NCBI GenBank assembly: GCA_900548285.1
Contig: URKE01000037.1
Span: 1 to 19,104 of the forward strand
DNA: 19,104 nt
Direction: 5' to 3'
Origin: an uncultured Eubacteriales bacterium
Lineage (GTDB): Bacteria; Bacillota; Clostridia; Christensenellales; Borkfalkiaceae
Shown here: piece by piece, positions 6,082 to 13,871 of the stretch
Numbering within the stretch: the stretch's first letter is position 1
Layout of the letters: each line of letters opens with the position of its first letter
The notes under the pieces: model-generated
The model's input: the letters and a program-made list of their open reading frames with translations, nothing else
What the model was told of the DNA's origin: nothing
The model's database searches: none
Position numbers and translations under genes: made by a program

Positions 6082-6834
6082 TTATTTGTTGTAATTTACG
6101 ATAAACGCAAAGTCGTCGGCCTTTAAGGAAGCGCCGCCGATAAGACCGCCGTCGATTTCCTCCTGAGCCATAAGTTCTTTGCAGTTTTTAACATTCATCG
6201 AGCCGCCGTATTGAATTCTCGTCTTTTCGGCAATCGATCTGTGGAACTTTTTCGCAAGGATATGTCTGATATAACCGATCGTGTTATTAGCGTCGGTAGC
6301 CGTTGCGGTTTTTCCCGTTCCGATAGCCCAGACGGGTTCGTAGGCGATGACGATTTTATCGAAATCCTTGGACTTGAAGCCTTTAAGACCTTCGACGATC
6401 TGTCTTTCGAGAACTTTCTCGGTAAGACCGCCTTCTCTTTCCGCTTCGGTTTCGCCCACGCAGACGATAGGTTTAATCTTTGCGTTGAGCGCAGCCTGAA
6501 CTCTCTTGTTCACGGTTTCGTCGGTTTCGCCGAAATACTGTCTTCTTTCGCTGTGACCGATTATAACGTAATCGACTTTGAGTTCTTTGAGCATATCCGC
6601 GGACACTTCGCCCGTAAACGCGCCTTTTTCAGCCCAGTGCACGTTTTCCGCGCCGATCTTTATGTTTGAACCCTTAGCCGCTTTTTTTGCGGTTTGCAGA
6701 TCCGTGAACGGAACGCAAAGCACGACGTCGCAATCGGCGTTTTCGACAAGGGGTTTAAGAGCGGAAATCATATCCTTGGTTTCCGCCATGGTTTTATTCA
6801 TTTTCCAGTTTCCTGCGATTATCGGTTTTCTCAT
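6082..6834 (-). CDS. tpiA: Triose-phosphate isomerase
   Basis: This enzyme interconverts dihydroxyacetone phosphate and glyceraldehyde-3-phosphate. The 250-aa length is typical for this (beta/alpha)8-barrel dimer. Substrate-binding Asn9 and Lys11 are in AGNWKMNK, the electrophile His94 in IIGHSERR, the catalytic base Glu166 in AYEPVWAIGTGKTAT (which includes the mobile phosphate-gripping loop), and the phosphate-binding turns in YGGSMN and GLIGGASL. GGAG lies about eleven bases before the ATG. It is the middle gene of the operon, 24 bp after pgk, and is presumably cotranscribed from the pgk promoter. Confidence 0.97.
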   Translation of the reverse strand: MRKPIIAGNWKMNKTMAETKDMISALKPLVENADCDVVLCVPFTDLQTAKKAAKGSNIKIGAENVHWAEKGAFTGEVSADMLKELKVDYVIIGHSERRQYFGETDETVNKRVQAALNAKIKPIVCVGETEAEREGGLTEKVLERQIVEGLKGFKSKDFDKIVIAYEPVWAIGTGKTATATDANNTIGYIRHILAKKFHRSIAEKTRIQYGGSMNVKNCKELMAQEEIDGGLIGGASLKADDFAFIVNYNK

Positions 6835-6858
6835 ATTGTATTAAACTCCAAAAATTAA

Positions 6859-8178
6859 TCAGTCTTTATCGTTAAGGCATTCGATACCGGGAAGTTTCTT
6901 TCCTTCGAAGAGTTCGAGAGAAGCGCCGCCGCCCGTAGAAATGTGCGTCATCTTGTCGGCATAACCGAGTTGAGCGACCGCAGCCGCGCTGTCGCCGCCG
7001 CCGATAATGGTGGTTGCGCCGGCGCAATTCGCCATAGCCTTTGCGATAGCGTTGGTGCCGGCGGCAAGCGTGGGATTTTCAAACACGCCCATAGGTCCGT
7101 TCCAGATAATCGTCTTTGCTCCGACGAGCGCGTCGGCGTAAAGTTTAGCGGTTTCGGGTCCGATATCGCACGATTCCATATCCGGATTGAATTCTCCGAC
7201 TTTTCTTACGAAAGTTTCGACGGGGGCGTCGATAGGATCGGGGAACGCCTTGACCTGAACGCCGTCGATGGGAAGAAGAAGTTTTTTGCCTTCGGCTTTC
7301 GCCTTTGCCATCATTTCCTTGCAGTAATCGAGTTTCGTGTCGTCCACAAGCGAAGTTCCCACTTCATAACCCTGCGCTTTGAGGAAGGTGTAAGCCATTC
7401 CGCCGCCGATTATAAGCGTGTCGCACTTCTCGAGAAGGTTGGAAATAACGTTGAGTTTGTCGGCGACTTTCGCTCCGCCCAGGATTGCGACGAAAGGTCT
7501 TACCGGGTGTTCGAGAGCGTCTGCCATAACGGAAAGTTCCTTTTCGATAAGGAAGCCGCAAACAGCCGTTTTAACGAATCCGTATTCGACGATAGCCGCC
7601 GTGGAAGCGTGAGAACGGTGAGCCGTTCCGAACGCGTCGTTAACGTAAATATCGCAAAACGCCGCGAGTTTTTTGCAGAATTCTTCATCTCTGCCCTCTT
7701 CGCCGGCATCGAAACGAAGGTTCTCGAGGAGAACGCATTCGCCCTCTTTAAGCGCGGCGACTTTAGCCTTCGCGTCGTCGCCGACGATATCGGTCGCAAA
7801 CGCAACCTTGCCGTCCAAGAGTTCGTTAAGTCTTTTCGCTACGGGCGCGAGAGTGAACTTTTTAAGGTCGCCCTTGAGAGCCTTGGCGATATATTCCGCT
7901 TTCGCAGCCGCTCTTTCGTTTTCGGGAAGAGCCTCGACCGCTTTCTTTTCTTTTTTGTTAAGCCCGAAGCCTTCGGTGAATATGTTGTGCGGTTTGCCCA
8001 TATGCGAGCAAAGAATAACCTTAGCGCCGTGCTCCATAAGATATCTGATCGTGGGAAGAGCGCCGTTGATACGGTTTTCGTCGGTTATCACGCCGTCTTT
8101 CATAGGAACGTTGAAATCGCATCTGACAAGACATCTTTTGCCTTTTACGTCAACGTCTTTAATTGACTTTTTATTCAT
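6859..8178 (-). CDS. pgk: Phosphoglycerate kinase with an internal insertion
   Basis: This enzyme transfers phosphate from 1,3-bisphosphoglycerate to ADP in glycolysis. At 439 aa it is some 40 residues longer than the usual 390-400. The extra length maps to residues about 64-104, after SHMGKP, where a charged helical segment (NKKEKKAVEALPENERAAAK) precedes the resumed fold at TLAPVAKRL. Core motifs are intact: RCDFNVP, ENLRF, NDAFGTAHRSHAST, ILGGAKVADK, IIWNGPMGVFE and the nucleotide-binding IIGGGDSAAAV. The frame extends 12 codons upstream, but ATG at 8178 has AAGGAG seven bases away and the promoter lies just beyond. It is first in the operon; gapA is not next to it, and the upstream neighbour is a divergent polysaccharide gene. 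Confidence 0.97.
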   Translation of the reverse strand: MNKKSIKDVDVKGKRCLVRCDFNVPMKDGVITDENRINGALPTIRYLMEHGAKVILCSHMGKPHNIFTEGFGLNKKEKKAVEALPENERAAAKAEYIAKALKGDLKKFTLAPVAKRLNELLDGKVAFATDIVGDDAKAKVAALKEGECVLLENLRFDAGEEGRDEEFCKKLAAFCDIYVNDAFGTAHRSHASTAAIVEYGFVKTAVCGFLIEKELSVMADALEHPVRPFVAILGGAKVADKLNVISNLLEKCDTLIIGGGMAYTFLKAQGYEVGTSLVDDTKLDYCKEMMAKAKAEGKKLLLPIDGVQVKAFPDPIDAPVETFVRKVGEFNPDMESCDIGPETAKLYADALVGAKTIIWNGPMGVFENPTLAAGTNAIAKAMANCAGATTIIGGGDSAAAVAQLGYADKMTHISTGGGASLELFEGKKLPGIECLNDKD

Positions 8179-8216
8179 AGACTTACTCCTTTTTGAGAAA
8201 TATATTTTCTGCAACC

Positions 8217-8245
8217 ATAATATACTTTATTTCCCGAAAAGTCAA
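8217..8245 (-). promoter_or_regulatory. Promoter of the pgk-tpiA-gpmI operon
   Basis: On the minus strand TTGACT is followed after 17 bases by TATTAT, 39 bases before the pgk ATG. No CggR-like operator or attenuator hairpin is evident between it and the gene. Confidence 0.8.
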
Positions 8246-8313
8246 TAATTAGACGGCAATATCGTTCAATTCTTTTTAATTTTTAGTCATTTATGCAAAA
8301 CGCGTGAAAACCT

Positions 8314-8343
8314 TTGACGAAAGTATAAGAAAAGTGTTATAAT
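8314..8343 (+). promoter_or_regulatory. Promoter of the CapD/WbpM-type dehydratase gene
   Basis: TTGACG is followed after 18 bases by TATAAT. The -10 ends 72 bases before the preferred ATG at 8416, leaving a leader of about 65 bases with a GC-rich repeat (GGCGGCAACAACGGCGACAA). Confidence 0.75.
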
Positions 8344-8415
8344 GTAATAACGTGGTTTATATTACGGTTAAACTTGATTCGCGCCGGCGGCAACAACGGC
8401 GACAACGGAAATTTT

Positions 8416-10260
8416 ATGAAGCACAGAAAAAACGATTTGTTTAAAAAAATACTTATATTGTGCATCGACGTGGCCCTGATAGTCATATCGATGGTTTTTG
8501 CATATATCATCACGAAGGAATCCGCTCCGAAAACCGATTACGCATCCGTTCTCATCTGGTTCCTCGGCAATATCGCGCTCGTCGTTTTCGTTTATAAATG
8601 TTCGGGATTATACTCCATCATATTCAGTTCGGCGAGCATTATCGACGCGTTAAGGCTTTGCTTCGCGATATTCTGTATTCTCGTCGCCAACATAATTTAC
8701 ACCGCCCTGAGCGGGCGCGACGTCATAGGTTTCTCCACTTGTTTCGTATACGCGTCTTTCCTCTTCCTCTTCACGGGAATGACGAGATTTTATAAACGCG
8801 CGTTCAACGTTGGCAAATATTATATTTCAACCAACGTGGAGAAAAAGAAAAGAGTTATGGTCGTCGGCGCGGGCAAATCGGGCGCGACGCTCATCGCCGA
8901 AATGCAATCCTCCGACAAAACAGATTTCGTCCCCGTTTGCGCGATAGACGACGATCCGGAAAAAATCGGCAAATCGGTGTGCGGCGTGAAAGTCGTCGGG
9001 TCGACTTACGAGATAAAAAAATACGCGAAAAAATACAGCGTGAACGAAATTCACGTCACGATGCCGTCGGTAGACAAAAGACGGCTGAGCAAAATTATCG
9101 CGAGATGTAACGACGCGGGTTGCCCGGTTAAAATTCTCCCGGGGCTTTATCAACTTGCCGACGGGCAGGTTTCCGTTTCGAGCATGCGCGAGGTGGACAT
9201 TCAGGACCTTCTCGGACGCGATCCTGTTACGGTCGATATTAACGAAATAATCGGCTATATCGAAGATAAAACAGTTCTCGTCACGGGCGGAGGCGGCTCG
9301 ATCGGAAGCGAACTATGCCGTCAGATAGCAAGCCACAACCCCAAAAGGCTCATCATTCTCGATATTTACGAGAACAATGCTTACAACATCGAACAGGAAC
9401 TCAAAAGGAAACTCCGCAATCTCGATCTCGTCACACTGATAGCGAGCGTAAGAGATTACGGAAAAATGAAGGACGTTTTTGCTAAATATCGCCCGCAGAT
9501 AGTTTTCCATGCCGCCGCGCACAAACACGTTCCCTTAATGGAAACAAGCCCTAACGAAGCGGTTAAAAACAACGTTTTCGGTACGTTCAACGTTGCCCGC
9601 TGCGCGGACGCGTGCGGGGTTGAAACCTTTGTTCAGATTTCCACGGACAAGGCGGTTAACCCGACGAACGTTATGGGCGCGACGAAGAGAATATGCGAGA
9701 TGATAATTCAGGCGTTCGGCAGACACAGCAAAACCAAATTCGTGGCGGTGCGTTTCGGCAACGTTCTCGGCTCCAACGGCTCGGTTATTCCCCTTTTCAA
9801 ACAACAGATAAAAGAGGGCGGACCCGTTACGGTCACCCATAAGGATATCATAAGATATTTTATGACTATTCCCGAAGCCGTTTCGCTCGTTCTGCAAGCG
9901 GGCGCTTACGCCAAGGGCGGACAGATTTTCGTGCTTGATATGGGCGAACCGGTGAGAATTTACGACCTCGCTTATAACCTTATCAAATTATCCGGTTTCA
10001 AACCCGACGTCGATATCAAAATCGAATGTACCGGTTTGCGCCCCGGCGAGAAACTTTACGAAGAAAGACTCATGGACGAAGAGGGCATGCAGAAAACCCC
10101 GAACGGGCTTATCAATATCGCTCAGCCGCTCAAGTTCGACGAATCGTCTTTCTGGAATCACCTCAACGAACTTTACGAAGCCGCTTACGCCGAAACGGAC
10201 GAAATGAAACGCTTAGTGCGCGACATTGTTCCGACCTACAAAATCGACGACAGAGACTGA
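8416..10260 (+). CDS. Membrane-anchored NDP-sugar 4,6-dehydratase/epimerase (CapD/WbpM/PglF type)
   Basis: The protein has 614 residues. The N-terminus holds four predicted membrane helices (about 11-31, 44-63, 77-97, 106-125). A first Rossmann-like domain (VMVVGAGKSGATLI, about 147-160) follows, then a C-terminal short-chain dehydrogenase domain from about 285 with NAD-binding VTGGGGSIGSEL. The catalytic region has STDKAVNPTNVMGATKR (409-425). A Met stands where smaller family members have Tyr of YxxxK, as known for large WbpM-type enzymes. The family makes UDP-4-keto-6-deoxy sugars from UDP-GlcNAc-like substrates for capsule, O-antigen-like glycans or protein glycosylation; the exact substrate cannot be read here. 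The frame is open from a TTG at 8374, but ATG at 8416 begins the natural MKHRKNDLFKK topology start; its RBS (GGAAA) is weak. No other glycan genes are adjacent. Confidence 0.93.
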   Translation: MKHRKNDLFKKILILCIDVALIVISMVFAYIITKESAPKTDYASVLIWFLGNIALVVFVYKCSGLYSIIFSSASIIDALRLCFAIFCILVANIIYTALSGRDVIGFSTCFVYASFLFLFTGMTRFYKRAFNVGKYYISTNVEKKKRVMVVGAGKSGATLIAEMQSSDKTDFVPVCAIDDDPEKIGKSVCGVKVVGSTYEIKKYAKKYSVNEIHVTMPSVDKRRLSKIIARCNDAGCPVKILPGLYQLADGQVSVSSMREVDIQDLLGRDPVTVDINEIIGYIEDKTVLVTGGGGSIGSELCRQIASHNPKRLIILDIYENNAYNIEQELKRKLRNLDLVTLIASVRDYGKMKDVFAKYRPQIVFHAAAHKHVPLMETSPNEAVKNNVFGTFNVARCADACGVETFVQISTDKAVNPTNVMGATKRICEMIIQAFGRHSKTKFVAVRFGNVLGSNGSVIPLFKQQIKEGGPVTVTHKDIIRYFMTIPEAVSLVLQAGAYAKGGQIFVLDMGEPVRIYDLAYNLIKLSGFKPDVDIKIECTGLRPGEKLYEERLMDEEGMQKTPNGLINIAQPLKFDESSFWNHLNELYEAAYAETDEMKRLVRDIVPTYKIDDRD

Positions 10261-10280
10261 ACCAGACTTCGACATAAAAA

Positions 10281-10315
10281 CCGCCCGGGATAATTGCTCC
10301 GGGCGGCTTTCTTTT
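10281..10315 (+). terminator. Terminator of the dehydratase gene
   Basis: CCGCCCGG pairs with CCGGGCGG around a 10-base loop, followed by CTTTCTTTT. It starts 20 bases after the stop codon and faces the truncated sigG. Confidence 0.85.
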
Positions 10316-10320
10316 ATATT

Positions 10321-10380
10321 ATATTGTGTTACGCATATATTGTGTTACGCAAATTCGGATATTATGTTACGCAAATTCGG
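10321..10380. repeat. Three-copy direct repeat beside the sigG break
   Basis: ATATTGTGTTACGCA occurs at 10321 and 10337, and a variant, ATATTATGTTACGCA, at 10359. Copies 2 and 3 are both followed by AATTCGG. The repeats lie between the dehydratase terminator and the point where sigG coding sequence ends. Confidence 0.8.
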
Positions 10381-10394
10381 GAAAAACAATCGTT

Positions 10395-10697
10395 TCAATG
10401 CGCGCTATTCATCGGTACGGCATACGTTGAAAAACGCACGCCTACGGACAAGTCGAAATTGTCCACCGATTTGATAAGCCCGATCATTCCCGCCTGAAAC
10501 ATATCGTCCGCGCTGACCTTGGACTTATCGAATCTTCTTATTATCGATAAAACAAGTCTGACGTTGGCGAGAATGAATTCCTCGCGGGCTTTTTCGTCGC
10601 CCTCTTTGATTCTCATAAGTAACTCTTCGCTTTCTTTGAACGTAAGTCTTTTCAGACTCGACGTGTCCATGCCGCAGATTTCAACTTTTTGTTTCAT
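10395..10697 (-). pseudogene. sigG: Truncated sigma-G (forespore sigma factor), N-terminal part only
   Basis: The frame starts with the characteristic sigma-G N-terminus (KVEICGMDTSSLKRLTFKES) and continues through region 2.1-2.2 (ANVRLVLSIIRRFD, DDMFQAGMIGLIKSVDNFDL) to RFSTYAVPM. It then ends abruptly with NSAH and a stop, about 100 residues in all. Sigma-G is normally close to 260 aa; the rest of region 2.4 and all of regions 3 and 4 (-35 recognition) are absent, and I do not find them elsewhere in the window. The 5' end is intact, with GGAGG ten bases before the ATG, and it sits in its canonical place after sigE. The likely cause is a deletion or insertion near 10407, next to three direct repeats. 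The fragment keeps core-polymerase-binding residues but could not recognise promoters normally. If genuine, forespore gene expression would need another sigG copy or a repaired gene. Confidence 0.82.
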
Positions 10698-10833
10698 AAA
10701 TTTTTAACCTCCGTGCAGCCGCATTGCGTTCGGATAACCCGAAACTCGCCGGGACGCAATCCCTCTCGGCTATGTACCATTTTATCTTCCGCGCGGCAGA
10801 AAACAATAGGATATTTTGTCGGCTTTTCCCGAA

Positions 10834-11535
10834 TTAACTCAGTTTTACCATTTCTTTTCTTAATCTCAGGACGATTTTCTTCTCCAGCCGCGATATGTAA
10901 CTCTGCGAAATCCCGAGCATATCCGCAACCTCTTTCTGGGTTTTCTCCTCTGTTCCGTTCAGGCCGAACCGCATGTTCATTATCTGTTTTTCGCGCGGGG
11001 AAAGTTTCGAGATCGCCTCCATAAGCATTTCCTTTTCCACGCCGTGTTCGATATCCTTATAAACGACGTCGCTGTCCGTTCCGAGAACGTCCGAAAGAAG
11101 CAACTCGTTGCCTTCCCAATCCACGTTAAGAGGCTCGTCGAGCGAAACTTCGCCTTTCAACTTCACTATTCTCCTCAGATACATAAGAATTTCGTTCTCG
11201 ATGCACCTCGATGCGTAAGTGGCGAGTTTTATGTTCTTCCCCGCGTTGAACGTGTTGACCGCTTTTATAAGCCCGATCGTTCCCACGGAGATAAGGTCGT
11301 CCGTTTCCACGCCGGTGTTGTCGAACTTCCTCGCTATGTAAACGACGAGCCTGAGATTATGCTCGATAAGCCCTCGTCTGACCGCGTCGTCGTTGCCGCC
11401 GAGCCTGGAAACAAGTTCCTGCTCTTCGTCGGCGGTGTAAGGCCTCGGCAACGCTTCCGCGCCCGAAAGGTAATTGATCGCCCCGCCTTCTTCGGCAAAA
11501 ATTCTTTTTAATATCGCGATTATTTTTGACAACAT
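10834..11535 (-). CDS. sigE: Sporulation sigma factor E (mother cell), pro-form
   Basis: This 233-aa protein closely follows sigma-E of spore formers. It has a pro-sequence (MLSKIIAILKRIFAEE..., about the first 20-25 residues, amphipathic and membrane-seeking) before the conserved GAEALPRP cleavage region. Region 2 reads HNLRLVVYIARKFDNTGVET and KLATYASRCIENEILMYLRR. Then come EVSLDEPLNVDWEGNELLL and region 4 with the helix-turn-helix TQKEVADMLGISQSYISRLE. Sigma-E directs early mother-cell transcription after SpoIIGA removes the pro-sequence. GGGAGG lies eight bases before the ATG. It is downstream of spoIIGA with a 28-bp gap and upstream of truncated sigG, the classical spoIIG-sigG order. 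No internal damage is visible. Confidence 0.96.
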   Translation of the reverse strand: MLSKIIAILKRIFAEEGGAINYLSGAEALPRPYTADEEQELVSRLGGNDDAVRRGLIEHNLRLVVYIARKFDNTGVETDDLISVGTIGLIKAVNTFNAGKNIKLATYASRCIENEILMYLRRIVKLKGEVSLDEPLNVDWEGNELLLSDVLGTDSDVVYKDIEHGVEKEMLMEAISKLSPREKQIMNMRFGLNGTEEKTQKEVADMLGISQSYISRLEKKIVLRLRKEMVKLS

Positions 11536-11563
11536 TTTCTTTTCCTCCCGACTTGACGACGTT

Positions 11564-12376
11564 TCACGCGAAAACTGTTCCGAGAATAAGATCGTATTCT
11601 CCGCCGCTCATAAATTCGCGCTCGGCAATGCCCAGCATTACGTTATTAATTATATTCACGCTCGTCCCGTTATATATCTTTATTCTGCTTATCTTATATA
11701 TTTTTATTACCTTTTCGCCGGCGATCGTAGATATCGTCGAATACCTCGGTCTGACAAGCGAAAATACCTCGTTTTTCATAAGTTTCGCCGCGAATTTCGG
11801 CGATACGATTATTATCGGGTCGTTTTTGTAACGCAGTCTGTTGCCGCTGTCTAAAAAGCCGTTTACTATGTAGATTCTTCCGCCGACGGTAAATTCGCAT
11901 TTCCTTATAAAATTCGTTATTTCTTTCCTTTTATATAACTTTTTTATCAGCGCGCAGGCGACGAAATACATAACGAAAACAATCAGAAGTATTATCGTGA
12001 GAACCGATTCCGCAGGCGTCGTTCTCGAAAACACGTCGTAACTTATCCCCGCAAAATAAAACGCCCCGAACACCGCCCCGCCGAACGCGAACGTGAAGAA
12101 CAAAAATAAATAAAAACACCTTAGGTAAATCCTGAAATTCGGAAACCTGCCCGAAAAAAGGACTATGAGCGCGCCCGCAAAGAATTTAAGAACAAACGTA
12201 AACGCCGCGTTCATTTTCAGCAGCGGCGTGACGACCGCGAACGCCGCGCCGACCGCCGCAGACAAACACACAAACGCTTTGTTTAAAGGCAGATTCATTG
12301 CCTTCCTCGCCGACAAAATCAGCAGGCAATCTATTATAAAATTGTTTATCGCAACGTATTCCACATACACAACCAT
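11564..12376 (-). CDS. spoIIGA: Sporulation sigma-E processing peptidase SpoIIGA
   Basis: This membrane-embedded aspartic protease of the sporulation septum activates pro-sigma-E after a signal from SpoIIR. The protein has about 270 residues. The N-terminal half holds about five membrane helices, beginning MVVYVEYVAINNFIIDCLLI as in SpoIIGA proteins. The C-terminal cytoplasmic half carries the protease motif GFLDSGNRL with the catalytic Asp at about residue 176. The reading frame extends upstream to a TTG, but ATG at 12376 gives the family N-terminus; no strong RBS is visible before it (GGGC only). Next downstream is sigE, its substrate. Both the N-terminal membrane domain and the DSGN motif are intact. 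Confidence 0.92.
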   Translation of the reverse strand: MVVYVEYVAINNFIIDCLLILSARKAMNLPLNKAFVCLSAAVGAAFAVVTPLLKMNAAFTFVLKFFAGALIVLFSGRFPNFRIYLRCFYLFLFFTFAFGGAVFGAFYFAGISYDVFSRTTPAESVLTIILLIVFVMYFVACALIKKLYKRKEITNFIRKCEFTVGGRIYIVNGFLDSGNRLRYKNDPIIIVSPKFAAKLMKNEVFSLVRPRYSTISTIAGEKVIKIYKISRIKIYNGTSVNIINNVMLGIAEREFMSGGEYDLILGTVFA

Positions 12377-12481
12377 ATGCCCATTATAAATTTTTTGAAA
12401 AGACAAAAAAGGAGAAGTTTTGTTATTTAAAAAAGTTTTTTGTCGCTTGCAAATATTTATCGTTCACGCTTTCGCAAACGC

Positions 12482-12510
12482 TTGACAATTAAAATAACAG
12501 GTGTTATTAT
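12482..12510 (+). promoter_or_regulatory. Promoter of the tetR-ABC exporter operon
   Basis: TTGACA is followed after 17 bases by TATTAT. The spacer and the -10 are overlapped by the first of two matching palindromes, so repressor binding would block RNA polymerase. Confidence 0.85.
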
Positions 12511-12533
12511 AGAGTAAAATAACATACGTTATT
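12493..12533 (+). promoter_or_regulatory. Twin palindromic operators for the TetR-family regulator
   Basis: AATAACAGGTGTTATT (12493-12508) and AATAACATACGTTATT (12518-12533) share the form AATAAC-N4-GTTATT, with centres exactly 25 bp apart. The first lies in the spacer and -10 and the second just downstream of the expected start site. Placement directly before a tetR gene indicates autoregulation. Confidence 0.78.
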
Positions 12534-12545
12534 TTTGAGGTTAAA

Positions 12546-13142
12546 ATGGGAAAGAAAGAAAAATATACGAAAGAAGAACTCGTCGGAAAAGCCGTGGAAA
12601 TGGTTCGCGAAAAAGGATTCGACAATCTCGGCATACGCTCTCTTGCGGATTACGCCGGCGTTTCGACTCAGCCGATTTGCCGCCATTTCGGCAATATAAA
12701 AGAACTTAATGCCTGTGTTTTAAGCGCGATAAACGACTTATACGAGGACTTTTTGAAAAAAGAGATGCAATTGGGACAGTATCCGCCATACAAGGCGTCG
12801 GGTATAGGATACGTCAATTTCGCAAGAAAAGAACCCGAACTTTTCAAGGCTCTTTTCATGCGTTCGAGAAAGAACGAAGACGGGAAAAAAGAGGACGCGG
12901 CGTTCGACGCGATATCGCAGAAAGTTGCCGAAAGGTATAAAATCGACTATGCCGACGCAAGGAAATTTCACCTTATGATGTGGCTCGTCGTTCACGGTAT
13001 AGCGACACAGATAGCGACGGAATACCTCAACTTATCCGAGGCAGACGTTTCGGATATTCTGACGGAAAGTTTCACCGCTCTGTCGGCAAGGTTTGCGAAC
13101 AAGAAACAAGAAATAAATACCGAGAACAATAAATCCGGATAA
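12546..13142 (+). CDS. TetR/AcrR-family transcriptional regulator
   Basis: The protein has 198 residues. The N-terminal helix-turn-helix (about 28-50: GIRSLADYAGVSTQPICRHF) is typical of TetR repressors. The C-terminal all-helical part (FARKEPELFKALFMRSR ... MMWLVVHGIATQIATEYLNL) resembles the WHG-type ligand domain. GAGG lies six bases before the ATG. The gene is first of an operon with an ABC ATPase (12-bp gap) and an ABC-2 permease, so it probably senses a compound and derepresses its own exporter. The twin palindromes upstream fit autorepression. The ligand is unknown. Basic or hydrophilic ends (KKQEINTENNKSG) are unremarkable. Confidence 0.92.
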   Translation: MGKKEKYTKEELVGKAVEMVREKGFDNLGIRSLADYAGVSTQPICRHFGNIKELNACVLSAINDLYEDFLKKEMQLGQYPPYKASGIGYVNFARKEPELFKALFMRSRKNEDGKKEDAAFDAISQKVAERYKIDYADARKFHLMMWLVVHGIATQIATEYLNLSEADVSDILTESFTALSARFANKKQEINTENNKSG

Positions 13143-13154
13143 AGGACAAACGAT

Positions 13155-13871
13155 ATGCACGAAATCATAACAGAAAATATCAATAAATATTACGGGCAGA
13201 TTCACGCCCTTAAAGACGTTTCGCTCGAGATAGAAGAAAACTCGCTTTTCGGGCTTCTCGGCGTGAACGGCGCCGGCAAAACCACGCTGATAAAAATACT
13301 CACCTGCCTTATCGAACCTTCGGATGGAAAAGCGACCGTTCACGGGTATTCGGTGACAGACGAACCGTGTGAAGTTAAAAAAATCGCCGACGTTTCCCCG
13401 CAGGAAACAGCCGTCGCGCCGAATCTCACCGTGAAAGAAAATCTCGACTTTTTCGCTGCATTGTACGGAACGGACGATAAAGAATATATCGCTTCGATAA
13501 TCGACGGATTTTCGCTCGGCGAAGTTCTCTCCCAAAGGGCGAAAACGCTTTCGGGCGGTTGGAAAAGACGAGTTTCGATAGCAATCGGAATGATATCAAA
13601 ACCGAAAGTTCTTTTTCTCGACGAGCCGACCTTGGGACTGGACGTTCTCGCAAGGCGCGAGTTGTGGAAGATTATCAGATCCCTTAAAGGCAAAGCGACC
13701 GTTATTCTCACAACGCATTATCTCGAAGAAGCCGAAGCGCTTTGCGACAAAGTGGCGATAATGGCGAAAGGCGAAGTCCTCGCCGCCGGAACGCCGGAAG
13801 AACTGAAAATTTCGGCGGGAACGAAAAACTTCGAGGACGCGTTCGTAAAAATCACGGAGGGCGATTTATGA
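13155..13871 (+). CDS. ABC transporter ATP-binding protein (drug/ABC-2 exporter type)
   Basis: This 238-aa ATPase powers the adjacent ABC-2 permease. Motifs in order: Walker A GVNGAGKTT (36-44), Q-loop SPQETAVAPNLTV, signature LSGGWKRRV (about 132-140, with Trp where Gln is usual), Walker B VLFLDEPT, D-loop GLDVLARR, and switch His in TTHYLEEAE. All catalytic residues are present. The short C-terminal region after EVLAAGTPEEL resembles CcmA/DrrA-type proteins. AAAGGA lies about nine bases before the ATG, and its TGA overlaps the permease ATG (ATGA). The substrate is unknown; membership of a TetR-controlled operon suggests a drug or toxic compound. Confidence 0.94.
   Translation: MHEIITENINKYYGQIHALKDVSLEIEENSLFGLLGVNGAGKTTLIKILTCLIEPSDGKATVHGYSVTDEPCEVKKIADVSPQETAVAPNLTVKENLDFFAALYGTDDKEYIASIIDGFSLGEVLSQRAKTLSGGWKRRVSIAIGMISKPKVLFLDEPTLGLDVLARRELWKIIRSLKGKATVILTTHYLEEAEALCDKVAIMAKGEVLAAGTPEELKISAGTKNFEDAFVKITEGDL

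Noticed and set aside
8374..8415. Upstream TTG start extending the dehydratase by 14 residues
   Set aside because: The extension (MIRAGGNNGDNGNF) is low-complexity, has no RBS, and precedes a natural membrane-protein N-terminus at 8416.
12377..12480. Possible Spo0A boxes before spoIIGA (TTTGTCGCTT at about 12438)
   Set aside because: It matches only part of the TTGTCGAA-type box and no second site or correctly spaced promoter is convincing, so it is not annotated.
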